Shown here piece by piece: positions 7,733-17,430 of a stretch of 64,000 nt of DNA. The stretch is from NCBI RefSeq assembly GCF_003046545.1, contig NZ_QAAA01000008.1, positions 62,001-126,000 on the forward strand, given 5' to 3'. The translations under genes were made by a program, and so were the position numbers. The notes below the pieces were generated by a model. That model was not told where the DNA came from, did no database searches, and worked only from the letters and a program-made list of their open reading frames with translations. Positions within the stretch are counted from its first letter, which is position 1; each line of letters begins with the position of its first letter. This DNA is from Rhodovulum imhoffii. GTDB lineage: Bacteria > Pseudomonadota > Alphaproteobacteria > Rhodobacterales > Rhodobacteraceae.

Positions 7733-10446
7733 TGCCCCAGCCTCTCCAGCAGCGCGGGCACATGAACCTGATCGGATTTGTAATTCCCGGTCAGGACATA
7801 CATCACCAGGTTCACCCCGAAGCGATAGGCCATCTCGCGCTGCCGCTCCCCCCCATAGCCGCGACCAACGGGATAGAGCGGCACACCCCGCGCGTCCACC
7901 GCCCAGGCGGTGGCCCAGTCGCCGCCGCCGATGACCACCGGGCTGACACCATCGTTGAGCGTGCGGAACGGAATATCCTCGGCCTGCTCTCCTTCCAAAG
8001 ACGCCACCTCCACCCAGACCGGGGCGGCCGGGTGACGGCCCGGAAAATCCTGCAACAGGTAAAAGGCGCGGGTCAGAACGTGATCCCCCGGCACCGGCTC
8101 CAGTGGCGGAATATCCAGCGGTGCCGCGACCTGGCGCAGACGCCGCGCCTCGGGCGAGGCGCCCCCCAGCCCCGCGATATCGGCGTCGCGGGTGTCGAAC
8201 AGAATCATCCCGCCCCCGCGCAGGTATTGCACCAGCCGTTCATACGCCGCACCCGATGGCAACGGCTGCGACGCCGTCACCGGCCAGTACAGCAGCGGAT
8301 AAAAAGCCAGTTCATCGGTTTCCGGGTCCACCGCCACGGGCGGGCCGGGCTCCACCGCCGTCCGCAAGGTCAACACCCGCGACAACCCCTCCAGACCGGC
8401 GCGGGCGATGTCATCCACACGGGGGTCGCCGGTCCGGACATGCGCCAGCGTAACCTCTGCCGTCGCGGCAACGGCGCCGGCCTCATCGGCACGGGTCTCC
8501 ACCGGCAAAACGATCGCCAACAGCAGCACCGCCACCCGCAGACGCCCGGTCAGCGCCAATGCCGCCAGAACATCAAGCGCCAAAAGCCCCAGCGCCGCCA
8601 GCAACAACGGCCCCTTCAGCGCGCGCTCCGGCCGGGCGTCCCCCTGCTCGACCGGAATCGAGGCCGGCCACCGGGGCGCGGCAATCTCCTGCCCCGGCGC
8701 GATCACGTTCAGGGCAATCCGCCGGTCCGGTCCGGCATAAAGCCCAGGCGGCATGCCCGGCCCCGGCCCCTTGGCGAACCGTGCGCCATCCACGCCAGCA
8801 AGGGTATCCGTGGCCTCCAGCCCGCCGAACGCCGTCAGCACCTTCTGCGGCACCCAGACCGTGCCCTCCTCCGGCGCTGCCTGCCCCGGTATCGCCGGAC
8901 GCATGGAAACGACAAGCCGCTCCAGCATCTGCACGAACAGACCTGAAAGCGGCAAGCTCGACCATTCCGCATTGGCGGTGACATGAAACAGCACCACCTG
9001 GCCTTGTCCCAGCGCTTTGCGCGTCACCAGCGGCGTGCCGTCGGACAGCGCGGCAAGGGTGCGGCCCGCAAGCTCCGGCCCCGGCTGGGCCAGCACCTGC
9101 TGTCGGACCCCGACCTCGTCAGGGACCGGCAGACCATGAAACACCGACCCTTCCGGAAAGGGTTGCAGGCCCCGCGGGGTTCCCCAACTCATCGCTCCGC
9201 CAAGGCTGCGCCCCCCCGCGCGCAACGGCACGGGCAGCAGCGGGCCATCCTGCCCCCGCGCGGCAAGGCGCGGCCCGGCAAACCGGACCAGAAGCCCGCC
9301 CTGCGTCACCCACGCGGCCAATGCCTCGGCCTCCGTCGGGGCAAACGCGGCAATATCCGCCAGAATGATCACGTCCGGCCCGGCCTGAATGACCTCCGTC
9401 AACCGGCCCGACAGCAAATCCGCAGACGGCATGAGCGCCTTTTCAAGGTAGTAGAGCGGCGACAGCAGGCGAAGCCCTTCCCGATCCTCCCGCGCGGCGA
9501 TCAGGGCCACCTTGCGCCGCTGCAAGCTGTCATCCGCCAGCGCCACCGCCCCGGCAGAGGGAACCCCCGCCAGCGCGAACCGCGCCACCCGGTTGCGAAG
9601 CTCCGGCGGGAGGGACAAAACGACTTTCGCCTGCCGCGCACCGGGGGCGAAACGGACAGCGGCATGGGCCAACTCCCGCTCCTGACCGGCCGGATCGACC
9701 CCGATGGCACGCAGGTCAGGCGCGTCCGCGCCGGGCCGGGCACGCAGGACGGTCAATGCGATCCCGCCCCCCTCGACCTCAGGCGGGCGGAGCGCGAAAA
9801 GCGGGCGCGGGCTTTCATGAACCCGCACATCGCCGCGGGCCTGAAACACGGCCAGGAGACCGGCGCGCTCCGGCGTTTCCAACCCTGCCGACAGCCACAG
9901 CGTCTCGAAATCGCCCTCCAGCGCCCGCGCCCAATCCACGGGGGCCTGCCCCGGCATCCACGGCGCGGGGCCGAGCCCCGCAAGACGCGGAAGCCAGCTT
10001 TCAGCAGGTTCGAACCGGAAAGGCTCCGCGGGCAGATCCGTCCCCAGCACCACCGCAACCGGGCGGCCAGCCCGAGCCGCCTGTTGCAATTCTGCACGAA
10101 TACGCTCCTGCCGGCGCGGCCAGTCCCGGGCATCCGCCCAGCCGCCATCGGCATAGATCAGAAGCGGGTCGCGACCTTCCCGCGCAGGCTGCGGATTCAC
10201 CACCGGGCCGGCGAAACCAAGAATCGCGGCGGCCACGGCCAGCATACGCAGCAACAGCAGCCACCAAGGGGTCGTCGAGGTTTGCGCGGTCTCGTCGGAC
10301 AGCCCCAAAAGCAACGCGACACCGGGAAAACGCCGGCGCACCGGCGCGGGCGGCACCGCGCGCAACAGCACCCACAGCACCGGCAAGGCCAGCAGTGCCC
10401 ACAACACCCCCGGCGCACCAAAGGCTATGGGACCAAGGGGCGTCAT
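7729..10446 (-). CDS. BatA-like / DUF4159 membrane protein
   Basis: A 905-residue protein. The N-terminus is a BatA-type domain: a first helix (LWALLALPVLWVLLRAV) followed by RRRFPGVALLLGL and a second helix. The C-terminal ~200 residues match DUF4159 (TLAHVRTGDPRVDDIARAGLE; FYPLLYWPV; YLRGGGMILFDTRDAD). A hydrophobic helix before DUF4159 (LLAALGLLALDVLAALAL) suggests that it is exposed on the other side. The start chosen forms an ATGA overlap with the DUF58 stop, which fits translational coupling; the ATG 33 bases upstream has no such support. Batteries of this type travel with MoxR ATPases and are thought to act in chaperone-like assembly. The substrate is unknown. Confidence 0.85.
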   Translation of the reverse strand: MTPLGPIAFGAPGVLWALLALPVLWVLLRAVPPAPVRRRFPGVALLLGLSDETAQTSTTPWWLLLLRMLAVAAAILGFAGPVVNPQPAREGRDPLLIYADGGWADARDWPRRQERIRAELQQAARAGRPVAVVLGTDLPAEPFRFEPAESWLPRLAGLGPAPWMPGQAPVDWARALEGDFETLWLSAGLETPERAGLLAVFQARGDVRVHESPRPLFALRPPEVEGGGIALTVLRARPGADAPDLRAIGVDPAGQERELAHAAVRFAPGARQAKVVLSLPPELRNRVARFALAGVPSAGAVALADDSLQRRKVALIAAREDREGLRLLSPLYYLEKALMPSADLLSGRLTEVIQAGPDVIILADIAAFAPTEAEALAAWVTQGGLLVRFAGPRLAARGQDGPLLPVPLRAGGRSLGGAMSWGTPRGLQPFPEGSVFHGLPVPDEVGVRQQVLAQPGPELAGRTLAALSDGTPLVTRKALGQGQVVLFHVTANAEWSSLPLSGLFVQMLERLVVSMRPAIPGQAAPEEGTVWVPQKVLTAFGGLEATDTLAGVDGARFAKGPGPGMPPGLYAGPDRRIALNVIAPGQEIAAPRWPASIPVEQGDARPERALKGPLLLAALGLLALDVLAALALTGRLRVAVLLLAIVLPVETRADEAGAVAATAEVTLAHVRTGDPRVDDIARAGLEGLSRVLTLRTAVEPGPPVAVDPETDELAFYPLLYWPVTASQPLPSGAAYERLVQYLRGGGMILFDTRDADIAGLGGASPEARRLRQVAAPLDIPPLEPVPGDHVLTRAFYLLQDFPGRHPAAPVWVEVASLEGEQAEDIPFRTLNDGVSPVVIGGGDWATAWAVDARGVPLYPVGRGYGGERQREMAYRFGVNLVMYVLTGNYKSDQVHVPALLERLGQ

Positions 10447-11312
10447 CCCCGTACCGGCTCCAGGGCCCGATACAACCACAGGAGAGCGGCCAGAGGCGCA
10501 TCGTCACTGTGATGGCAGGTGGCGTGCCAGCCGACGGACAGGGCAAGCTCCGCCAGTTCGGCCTTGCGCGCGGACAGGCGTGCGCAATAGGGGGCCCGCA
10601 ATTCGGAAGCCTTCAGCGTTTCGTGGCGCAAATGGCCTGACATGCTTTCGAAAATGGTGCGCCCTTCGAAGGGAAAGGTTTCTTCTGCGGGGTCCAGCAC
10701 CTGAACGAGCGCGCCCCGAACCCCGCGGTCGGCAGCCTCGGCCAGCGCCGCGCGCAGAGGGGTGAGCGGACCAAGAAAATCGGAAAGGAACACGGCTCGG
10801 ATATGCGGGCGGGCCCCATCGAGCCCTGGTGTCCCGTGATCCTGTGGCCCGGACTGGGCGGCCAGCGCCTGCGCCAGCCGCATGAGTTGCAGGCCTCCCG
10901 ATCGCGGCGGCGGGCCGCCAACCAGGCCAACCCGCTCTCCGCCACGCACGAGAAGCACCGCCAGCGCCAGCGCAAGAAGCTGTGCCCGCGCCCTTTTTTC
11001 TACCCGGCCGGGCGAGGCAAACCGCATCGCGGCGGACGGATCGACCCAGAGCAGGACGCTCTGCGCCGCCTGCCATTCCCGTTCCCGGACGTAATGAGTA
11101 TCGGACCGGGCAGAGCGGCGCCAATCGATCCGGTGCGCGGGATCTCCCCCATGGGCGGGACGGTATTGCCAGAATTCGTCCCCTTGCCCCACGCGGCGAC
11201 GGCCGTGACTGCCCGGCAGCACCGCCTGCGCCAGATGTTCCGCCTCGGCCAGCAAAGGCGGCAGGGGGGCGGCAAGGGTCTCTGCCCCGGTGCGCAGGGC
11301 CGGGGCGCTCAT
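10443..11312 (-). CDS. DUF58 domain protein
   Basis: A 289-residue DUF58 protein. The family's core motif is clear: a DEFWQYRPAHGGDP segment followed by RIDWRRSARSD and YVREREWQ, and then a VWA-like VLLWVDPSAAM strand. There is no obvious transmembrane helix or signal peptide, so it is probably a peripheral cytoplasmic protein. DUF58 proteins are regular partners of MoxR AAA+ ATPases, in which the VWA-like fold may carry the substrate or the metal. It overlaps the moxR stop and the next gene's start by four bases each, which implies coupled translation and a shared complex. Confidence 0.9.
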   Translation of the reverse strand: MSAPALRTGAETLAAPLPPLLAEAEHLAQAVLPGSHGRRRVGQGDEFWQYRPAHGGDPAHRIDWRRSARSDTHYVREREWQAAQSVLLWVDPSAAMRFASPGRVEKRARAQLLALALAVLLVRGGERVGLVGGPPPRSGGLQLMRLAQALAAQSGPQDHGTPGLDGARPHIRAVFLSDFLGPLTPLRAALAEAADRGVRGALVQVLDPAEETFPFEGRTIFESMSGHLRHETLKASELRAPYCARLSARKAELAELALSVGWHATCHHSDDAPLAALLWLYRALEPVRG

Positions 11313-12307
11313 GCGGCGGCCTCATCGCGCAGGGTTATTTGGGCGACCTCTGAAATCACGTCTTGCAGGTCATGCTGGGCCCGCGCGGCAAACCCCAGCG
11401 CCATGCGATGGCTGAGAACCGGCGCTGCCATCGCGGCGATGTCATCGGTGTCGGGGGCAAGACGCCCCTGCAACAGCGCCCGCGCCCGAACCGACAACAT
11501 CAGTGCCTGCGCCGCACGCGGCCCCGGCCCCCAGGCCACGGTTTCGCGTACCAGCGCCGGCGCCTCGGAACCCGGTCGACAGGCCCGCACAAGGTCGAGA
11601 ATCGCGGAAACGACGCTTTCCCCCACCGGCATGCGACGCACCGTGGTCTGGGCGCGCATCAGATCGTCGGGCGTGAAGACGCGGGTCGCGCGGGCCTCCC
11701 CCACCCCGGTGGTGGCAAGGAGGATCTCACGCTCGCTTTGCCGGTCGGGATAGGGGACGTCGATCTGCATGAGAAATCGGTCGAGCTGCGCCTCGGGCAG
11801 AGGGTAAGTGCCCTCCTGCTCTATGGGGTTCTGCGTGGCCAGCACGTGAAAGGGCGGCGGCAGCGGATGGTCTTGCCCCGCAACGGTAACGGAGCGTTCC
11901 TGCATCGCCTGCAGCAACGCCGACTGGGTGCGCGGGCTGGCGCGGTTGATCTCATCGGCCATGAGAAGCTGACAAAAGACCGGACCTTCGAGAAACCGGA
12001 ACGACCGGCTGCCATCGGCGGCGGTTTCCAGGACCTCGGACCCGAGAATGTCGGTCGGCATCAGGTCCGGCGTGAACTGGATGCGGGCACTCGCGAGCCC
12101 CATGACGGTGGAAAGTGTCTCCACCAGCCGTGTCTTACCCATGCCCGGCAGGCCGATCAGCAGCCCATGCCCCCCGCACAGCAGCGTCGCCAGCGTCAGA
12201 TCCACGACCTGGGCCTGCCCGATGAAACGTGTGGTAATGCTGGCGCGGGTCTCCGCCAGCTTCTCGCCCAGCGCCTCGATCTCCTCCAGCAGGTCGCACT
12301 CGGCCAT
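11309..12307 (-). CDS. MoxR family AAA+ ATPase
   Basis: A 332-residue AAA+ ATPase of the MoxR family. The Walker A motif is GLPGMGKT (52-59), Walker B lies in LLMADEINRASP (about 114-125), and the sensor-1 region reads FHVLATQNPIEQEGTYPLPEAQLDRF, a typical MoxR block. An AGGGAGG ribosome binding site precedes the ATG. It is the first gene of a four-gene minus-strand operon with overlaps at every junction. MoxR proteins act as chaperones that help fold or insert cofactors into protein complexes. The client is not apparent here. It is divergent from the DUF1285 gene, with about 70 bases shared between the two starts. Confidence 0.93.
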   Translation of the reverse strand: MAECDLLEEIEALGEKLAETRASITTRFIGQAQVVDLTLATLLCGGHGLLIGLPGMGKTRLVETLSTVMGLASARIQFTPDLMPTDILGSEVLETAADGSRSFRFLEGPVFCQLLMADEINRASPRTQSALLQAMQERSVTVAGQDHPLPPPFHVLATQNPIEQEGTYPLPEAQLDRFLMQIDVPYPDRQSEREILLATTGVGEARATRVFTPDDLMRAQTTVRRMPVGESVVSAILDLVRACRPGSEAPALVRETVAWGPGPRAAQALMLSVRARALLQGRLAPDTDDIAAMAAPVLSHRMALGFAARAQHDLQDVISEVAQITLRDEAAA

Positions 12308-12375
12308 GACAAACCTCCCTCTATGGCTGTATCAGGGTATCAGAGTCACACATCTCCCGCAGCCGAAATGCCCAT

Positions 12376-12963
12376 ATGACGAAACAAAGCCCCGTGAAGC
12401 CCGATGCAGGCACATTTGCCAAAGCCGCCCGGACCGCCGCGAAATCCGGAGGCCTGCCCCCCGTACATCTTTGGGACCCGCCTTTTTGCGGCGACATGGA
12501 CATGCGTATCGCCCGTGACGGCACATGGTTCTACCAGGGCACCCCGATCGGACGGGCGCCGCTTGTCAGGTTGTTTTCCACCATCCTGCGTCGCGACGGA
12601 GGGGATTACTTCCTCGTGACACCGGTGGAAAAGGTCCGCATCGTTGTGGAGGACGCGCCCTTCGTCGCCATCGATTTCGAGGCCGAAGGCGAAGGCCGCG
12701 CCCAGTGCCTGACATTCACGACCAATGTGGGCGACAGGGTGACCGCAGGACCCAAAGCCCCCCTGCGGGTCGCGCGTGACCCGAATACCGGCGAACCCGC
12801 GCCTTACGTAACGGTACGCACGAACCTTGAAGCCCTGATCGATCGTAAAAGCTTTTACCGGCTGGTTGAAATCGGCGCCCATGAAAACCACGACGGCGAT
12901 CGCTGGTTCGGTCTGTGGTCGGGCGGTATGTTCTTTCCGGTGATCCCCTCGCAAGAGATCTGA
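12376..12963 (+). CDS. DUF1285 domain protein
   Basis: A 195-residue soluble protein of the DUF1285 family, function unknown. Family-typical features include [19 protein letters not shown], a [21 protein letters not shown] block (a glycosidase-free beta-rich fold) and the motif [19 protein letters not shown]. No signal peptide is present. It is divergent from the moxR operon, an arrangement that could be ancestral or regulatory, but the sequence gives no direct proof of a functional link. An inverted repeat follows the stop. Confidence 0.85.
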   Translation: MTKQSPVKPDAGTFAKAARTAAKSGGLPPVHLWDPPFCGDMDMRIARDGTWFYQGTPIGRAPLVRLFSTILRRDGGDYFLVTPVEKVRIVVEDAPFVAIDFEAEGEGRAQCLTFTTNVGDRVTAGPKAPLRVARDPNTGEPAPYVTVRTNLEALIDRKSFYRLVEIGAHENHDGDRWFGLWSGGMFFPVIPSQEI

Positions 12964-12979
12964 ACCCGGTGCCCATACC

Positions 12980-13010
12980 TGCCTGCCGGCACGGAGCCGT
13001 TCGGCAGGCA
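12980..13010. terminator. Hairpin between convergent genes
   Basis: A perfect 9-base stem, TGCCTGCCG (12980-12988) and CGGCAGGCA (13002-13010), with a 13-base loop. It lies between the DUF1285 gene and the convergent CDF transporter gene. There is no T-run, so it may work only weakly or with Rho. Confidence 0.5.
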
Positions 13011-13059
13011 CGGCCTCGCCATGGCCCCGCAAGGCAAGAGGGCCCGCGGGCCGGAAAGG

Positions 13060-13956
13060 TCAGCGCGGGTCCGCGCAACCGGAGGCGACGGTTTCCACCT
13101 CCAGCGTTGCGTGGGCGATGCCGAATTCCTGTAGAAGAACCCGCTTGAGCCGCGCGGTGAGTGCCGCAAAGCCTGCATCCTCGGCCATCACCACATGGGC
13201 CTCAAACGCGGTGCGGTGTTCATCGATCTGCCACAGGTGGAGATGGTGAAGGTCTTCCACCCCGTCCTCCGCCATCAGCCGCGCGCGGACGTCGCCCAGC
13301 CCCGGCGCGTCCGGTCCGCCCATCATCAGCATGCGGATCACCGGCCCGATATCCTGCGCCACATGCCACAGAATGTAGACGGCAATGCCCAGCGTCACCA
13401 GCGGATCGATCAACCGCCAGTCGTAGATCAGGATCAGCGTGCCCGCCACGATCACCGCGACCGATCCCAGCGCATCCGCCACATTGTGCAGGAAGGCGGC
13501 ACGGATGTTCACGCTGCTTTTCGACATGGCGTAGGTCAAAAGGGCGGTGATCACATCCACCACCAGCGCGATGGCCGCCACCACCACGACAATCCAGCCG
13601 GTCACGCCGGGCGGGTCGACCAGGCGCAGCACGGCCTCGTAAATCAGGTAGAGCGCGATCACGATCAGCGTGGTGTAATTGACCATCGCGGCCACGATTT
13701 CAGCACGGTGATACCCGAAGGTCATGCGCGCATCGCTGGGGCGGCGGGCAATGCGGCGGGCCACCAATGCGACGATCAGCGAAATCGCGTCCGAGAAATT
13801 ATGAATCGCGTCGGCGACAAGCGCAAGCGACCCCGAGACGATCCCCCCCACGATCTGCGCAACCGTGAGCAGCATGTTGACGCCGACCGCCCAGGCAACC
13901 CGGCGATCCCCGGCCTCGGGGTCGATATGGTGATGGTGATGATGATGTGCGCCCAT
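13060..13956 (-). CDS. Cation diffusion facilitator (CDF) metal exporter
   Basis: A 298-residue CDF-family transporter (CzcD/ZitB type), expected to export Zn2+ or a similar divalent metal in exchange for protons. The N-terminus carries seven consecutive histidines at residues 4-10, a likely metal-binding tail. The first helices contain NMLLTVAQIVGG and LVADAIHNFSDA, the latter with the HxxxD metal site, and a later helix has HNVADALGSVAV with the second HxxxD. A C-terminal cytoplasmic domain of about 90 residues (MLMMGGP, DLHHLHLWQID) is present. No metal-responsive regulator is adjacent. The metal cannot be told from the sequence, but zinc is most common for this subgroup. Confidence 0.92.
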   Translation of the reverse strand: MGAHHHHHHHIDPEAGDRRVAWAVGVNMLLTVAQIVGGIVSGSLALVADAIHNFSDAISLIVALVARRIARRPSDARMTFGYHRAEIVAAMVNYTTLIVIALYLIYEAVLRLVDPPGVTGWIVVVVAAIALVVDVITALLTYAMSKSSVNIRAAFLHNVADALGSVAVIVAGTLILIYDWRLIDPLVTLGIAVYILWHVAQDIGPVIRMLMMGGPDAPGLGDVRARLMAEDGVEDLHHLHLWQIDEHRTAFEAHVVMAEDAGFAALTARLKRVLLQEFGIAHATLEVETVASGCADPR

Positions 13957-13995
13957 ACCGGATAGGTGCCCCGACCCGGCGCAAAGCGCAAGCGC

Positions 13996-14406
13996 CTAGC
14001 GGACCACCATCACCGTGCATGGCGCATGGGTGGCCACGTGGCTGGCCGTAGTTCCCAGCAAATAGTCCTGTATCCGGGGGTTTGCGGCCTCCATCACGAT
14101 CATGTCAGTCTTTTCGTCCTCAGCCAGTTTCACGATCTGACGGTGGACCGACCCCTTGCGGACCACCGGCCGCACGGCAACATCCCCGGCGGGGTTGTTT
14201 TTCAGAAATTCCTTCAGCTTTGCGGTCCAGAAGCCCTCTGCATCGCGGATGTTGAGGTTGCGCTCCATTTCCGGGGCGACGGTGGCGGCGATCACCTCGG
14301 CCCCGTGCCAGCGGGCAAGGCGCAGGGCCTCCCCATAGGCCGGGTGGGCATGGGCGGCATGGCGCAGGTTCAGCGGGCACAGGATGGTACGGATTTCGCG
14401 GGGCAT
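13996..14406 (-). CDS. Universal stress protein (UspA family)
   Basis: A 136-residue UspA-fold protein. The start was placed at the ATG directly preceded by AAAGGAGG; the ATG five codons further upstream would place that ribosome binding site inside the gene. The N-terminal strand reads TILCPLNLRH and the C-terminal part reads DMIVMEAANPRIQDYLLGTTASHVATHAPCTVMVV. The last block has G-T-T-A-S in place of the usual GxxGHS/R..GS nucleotide signature, so ATP binding may be weak or lost. It stands alone between the CDF gene and polA; function is unknown beyond the general stress link of the family. Confidence 0.87.
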   Translation of the reverse strand: MPREIRTILCPLNLRHAAHAHPAYGEALRLARWHGAEVIAATVAPEMERNLNIRDAEGFWTAKLKEFLKNNPAGDVAVRPVVRKGSVHRQIVKLAEDEKTDMIVMEAANPRIQDYLLGTTASHVATHAPCTVMVVR

Positions 14407-14498
14407 GGGGCCTCCTTTCATAGCCTCACGCGCACCTTAACAGCCGTGCGCCGCCCGCGCACGCCCCGATACGACAGGCCGGGACCCGCAACCGGCAG

Positions 14499-17297
14499 TC
14501 AGTGGGCCTCGGCCCAGCTGGCCCCCTGCCCGGCATCCACTTCCAGCGGAACGTCAAGCCGCACCACCGGCAGGGCTGCGCCCTCCATCACCCTGCGCAC
14601 GACGGCAACGGTATCTTCGGCGGCGTGTTCCTCCACCTCGAAGATCAGTTCGTCATGGACCTGCAACAGCATCTTCGCCGGCAGGGTGGCGATGGCCTCG
14701 GGCATGCGAATCATCGCGCGGCGGATGATATCGGCGGCGGTCCCCTGAATCGGCGCGTTGATGGCGGCACGCCGCGCGAACCCGGCCCGCGGCCCCTTGG
14801 CGGCGATCTCCGGCGTGTGGATCCGGCGGCCGAAAAGCGTCTGCACATGGCCATGTTCCTTCGCGAAGGCGATGGTCGCGTCCATGTAGTCCTTGATGCC
14901 GGGGAATCGCTCAAAATAGCGGTCAATAAACCCCTGTGCATCGGCGCGCGGAATCCGCAGGTTGCGCGCCAGCCCAAAGCCGGAAATACCGTAGATAACC
15001 CCGAAATTGATTGCCTTGGCCTGGCGGCGGATCTCGGGTGTCATCTCCGCCAGCGGTACGCTGAACATCTCCGAAGCCGTCATGGCGTGAATGTCCTGTC
15101 CCTGGCGGAAAGCCTCCTTCAGCGCGCCGATCCCGGCGACATGGGCAAGGATGCGCAGCTCGATCTGGCTGTAATCGAGGCTGAGCAACACCTTGCCCTC
15201 CTCGGCCACGAAGGCTTCCCGGATACGCCGGCCTTCCTCGCTGCGGACCGGAATATTTTGCAGGTTGGGGTCGGTCGAGGCCAACCGCCCGGTATTCGCC
15301 CCGGCAATGACGTAAGACGTATGCACCCGCCCGGTTTCGGGGTTGATGTGGTCTTGCAACGCATCCGTGTAGGTCGATTTCAGCTTGGAAAGCTGCCGCC
15401 AGTCCAGCACGCGGGCGGGCAGATCGTGACCCTCGGCGGCGAGGTCTTCCAATATGTCGGCACCGGTGGCATAGGCGCCGGCCTTGCCACGCTGCCCCCC
15501 TTGCAGGCCCATCTTGTCGAACAGAATCTCGCCCAGTTGCTTGGGGCTGCCGACATTGAATCTTTCCCCGGCCAGATCATGGATCTCGGCCTCCAGCGCG
15601 GCCATTTTCCGCGCAAAGGCATTGGACATGCGGCTGAGCGTGTCACGGTCCACCTTGACGCCGGTCATTTCCATCTTTGCAAGGACCGGCACCAGGGGGC
15701 GCTCCATCGTTTCGTAAACGGTGGCGACCTTGCGGTGGTGGAGCCGCGGCTTCAGCAGGTCGGCCAGGCGCAGGGTGATGTCCGCATCCTCGGCGGCGTA
15801 TTTCACCGCCTCGTCGATGGGCACCAGGTCGAAGGTGATCGCGGATTTGCCCGACCCCAGCAAAGTCTTGATCGGAATCGGCGTGTGGGACAGGTGGCGT
15901 TCCGAAAGCGCATCCATCCCATGACCGTGCAACCCGGCATCAAGCGCGTAAGACATCAGCATCGTGTCGTCTATGGGCGCGATGTCGATGCCATGGCGGG
16001 CCAGGATCTTGGCGTCGTATTTCATATTCTGGCCGATCTTCATCACCGCCGGGTCTTCCAGCAGTGGCCGGAGCAGGGTCAGCGCGGCCTCCATCTCCAT
16101 CTGCCCCTCAACCGGCGCTTCCGCGGAGAAGAGATCGTCGCCGCCGGCCTTGTGCGCCAGCGGGATATAACAGGCCTGCCCCGGCGCGGTGGCCAGAGAT
16201 ATCCCCACCAGACCGGCGCGCATCTCATCCAGCCCGGTGGTTTCGGTATCCACCGCCACCCGGCCCAGCGCCCGGGCCCGCGCGATCCACACCTTCAGCG
16301 CCCCGGCGTCGCGCACACACTCATAGGCCGAGGGATCTACAGGGCGCGCTTCGGGGTCAGGGTCTGCCTCTGCGGGGCTGGTGTCGGGCAGGGCGGGGGG
16401 CTCCGCGCCCAGCTTTTCCGCAATGCGTTTCGTCAGGGTTCGAAATTCCATCTGGCTGAGAAAACCCAGCAACGTCTCCGGGTCCGGCTCACACACTTCC
16501 AGATCGTCCAGGGCCACATCCAACGGCATGTTCACATCCAGAAGCACCAGCCTTTTCGAAAGCTCGATCTGGGCGCGGTGCTCTTGCAGGGCCTGGCGGC
16601 GCTTGGGCTGTCTGATCTCCGCGGCGCGATCCAGCAGGCTTTCCAGATCGCCGTATTCGTTGATCAGCAGCGCCGCCGTCTTCACCCCGATCCCCGGCGC
16701 ACCGGGGATGTTGTCCACGCTGTCGCCGGCCAGGGCCTGCACGTCCACCACCCGGTCGGGTCCGACACCAAACTTGGCGTGGACCTCCTCCAGGCCGATC
16801 CGGCGGTTCTTCATCGCGTCCAGCATTTCCACGCCACCGCCGACAAGCTGCATCAGATCCTTGTCCGAACTGATGATCGTCACCCGCCCGCCCGCATCGC
16901 GCGCACGGGTGGCAAGGGTGGCGATGATGTCGTCGGCTTCGAAACCCTCCTGCTCCAGGCAGGCGATATTAAAGGCGCGGGTGGCCTCTCGCGTCAGGGG
17001 AATCTGCGGGCGCAGGTCCTCGGGCATGGCGTCCCGGTTTGCCTTGTACTGATCGTAGAGATCGTTGCGGAAAGTGTGGCTGCCCTTGTCGAACACCACC
17101 GCCACATGGGTGGGCGCTTCGGGGCCCCGGGTGTCCTCGACATACTTGTGCAGCATGTTGCAAAAGCCGCTGACCGCCCCCACGGGCAAACCATCGGACT
17201 TGCGCGTCAACGGCGGCAGCGCGTGGAAGGCCCGGAAAATGAAGGCCGATCCGTCGATCAGATGCAGGTGGCAGCCCTTGCCGAACGTTCCGCTCAT
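14499..17297 (-). CDS. polA: DNA polymerase I
   Basis: A 932-residue PolA with all three domains. The N-terminal 5'-3' exonuclease domain begins LHLIDGSAFIFRAFHALPP and includes IISSDKDLMQLV. The 3'-5' exonuclease domain retains its catalytic motif (AVDTETTGLDEM), so proofreading is probably active. The polymerase domain has LLSLDYSQIELRILAHVAG (motif A), the RRQAKAINFGVIYGISGFGL O-helix (motif B) and LLQVHDELIFEV (motif C). The chosen ATG has a GGGGGGAC ribosome binding site; upstream in-frame ATGs at +11 and +16 codons lack one. It acts in gap filling, Okazaki fragment maturation and repair. Confidence 0.97.
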   Translation of the reverse strand: MSGTFGKGCHLHLIDGSAFIFRAFHALPPLTRKSDGLPVGAVSGFCNMLHKYVEDTRGPEAPTHVAVVFDKGSHTFRNDLYDQYKANRDAMPEDLRPQIPLTREATRAFNIACLEQEGFEADDIIATLATRARDAGGRVTIISSDKDLMQLVGGGVEMLDAMKNRRIGLEEVHAKFGVGPDRVVDVQALAGDSVDNIPGAPGIGVKTAALLINEYGDLESLLDRAAEIRQPKRRQALQEHRAQIELSKRLVLLDVNMPLDVALDDLEVCEPDPETLLGFLSQMEFRTLTKRIAEKLGAEPPALPDTSPAEADPDPEARPVDPSAYECVRDAGALKVWIARARALGRVAVDTETTGLDEMRAGLVGISLATAPGQACYIPLAHKAGGDDLFSAEAPVEGQMEMEAALTLLRPLLEDPAVMKIGQNMKYDAKILARHGIDIAPIDDTMLMSYALDAGLHGHGMDALSERHLSHTPIPIKTLLGSGKSAITFDLVPIDEAVKYAAEDADITLRLADLLKPRLHHRKVATVYETMERPLVPVLAKMEMTGVKVDRDTLSRMSNAFARKMAALEAEIHDLAGERFNVGSPKQLGEILFDKMGLQGGQRGKAGAYATGADILEDLAAEGHDLPARVLDWRQLSKLKSTYTDALQDHINPETGRVHTSYVIAGANTGRLASTDPNLQNIPVRSEEGRRIREAFVAEEGKVLLSLDYSQIELRILAHVAGIGALKEAFRQGQDIHAMTASEMFSVPLAEMTPEIRRQAKAINFGVIYGISGFGLARNLRIPRADAQGFIDRYFERFPGIKDYMDATIAFAKEHGHVQTLFGRRIHTPEIAAKGPRAGFARRAAINAPIQGTAADIIRRAMIRMPEAIATLPAKMLLQVHDELIFEVEEHAAEDTVAVVRRVMEGAALPVVRLDVPLEVDAGQGASWAEAH

Positions 17298-17430
17298 GTC
17301 GTCCCCCCTAGGCATATCCGTCCCGGTCTTGCCACGAAGTGCCACGCGCTTCCAGCCGGGAACGGAAAACGCTGCGAAAAACAGCTTGTGTCAAGGAGGG
17401 CGGCATCTCAACCTGAACAGGCGTTTTGCG

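Noticed and set aside
5081-7765. A long frame antisense to the membrane protein gene of the MoxR operon
   Set aside because: It runs through the DUF599 gene out of frame and has no ribosome binding site or domain.
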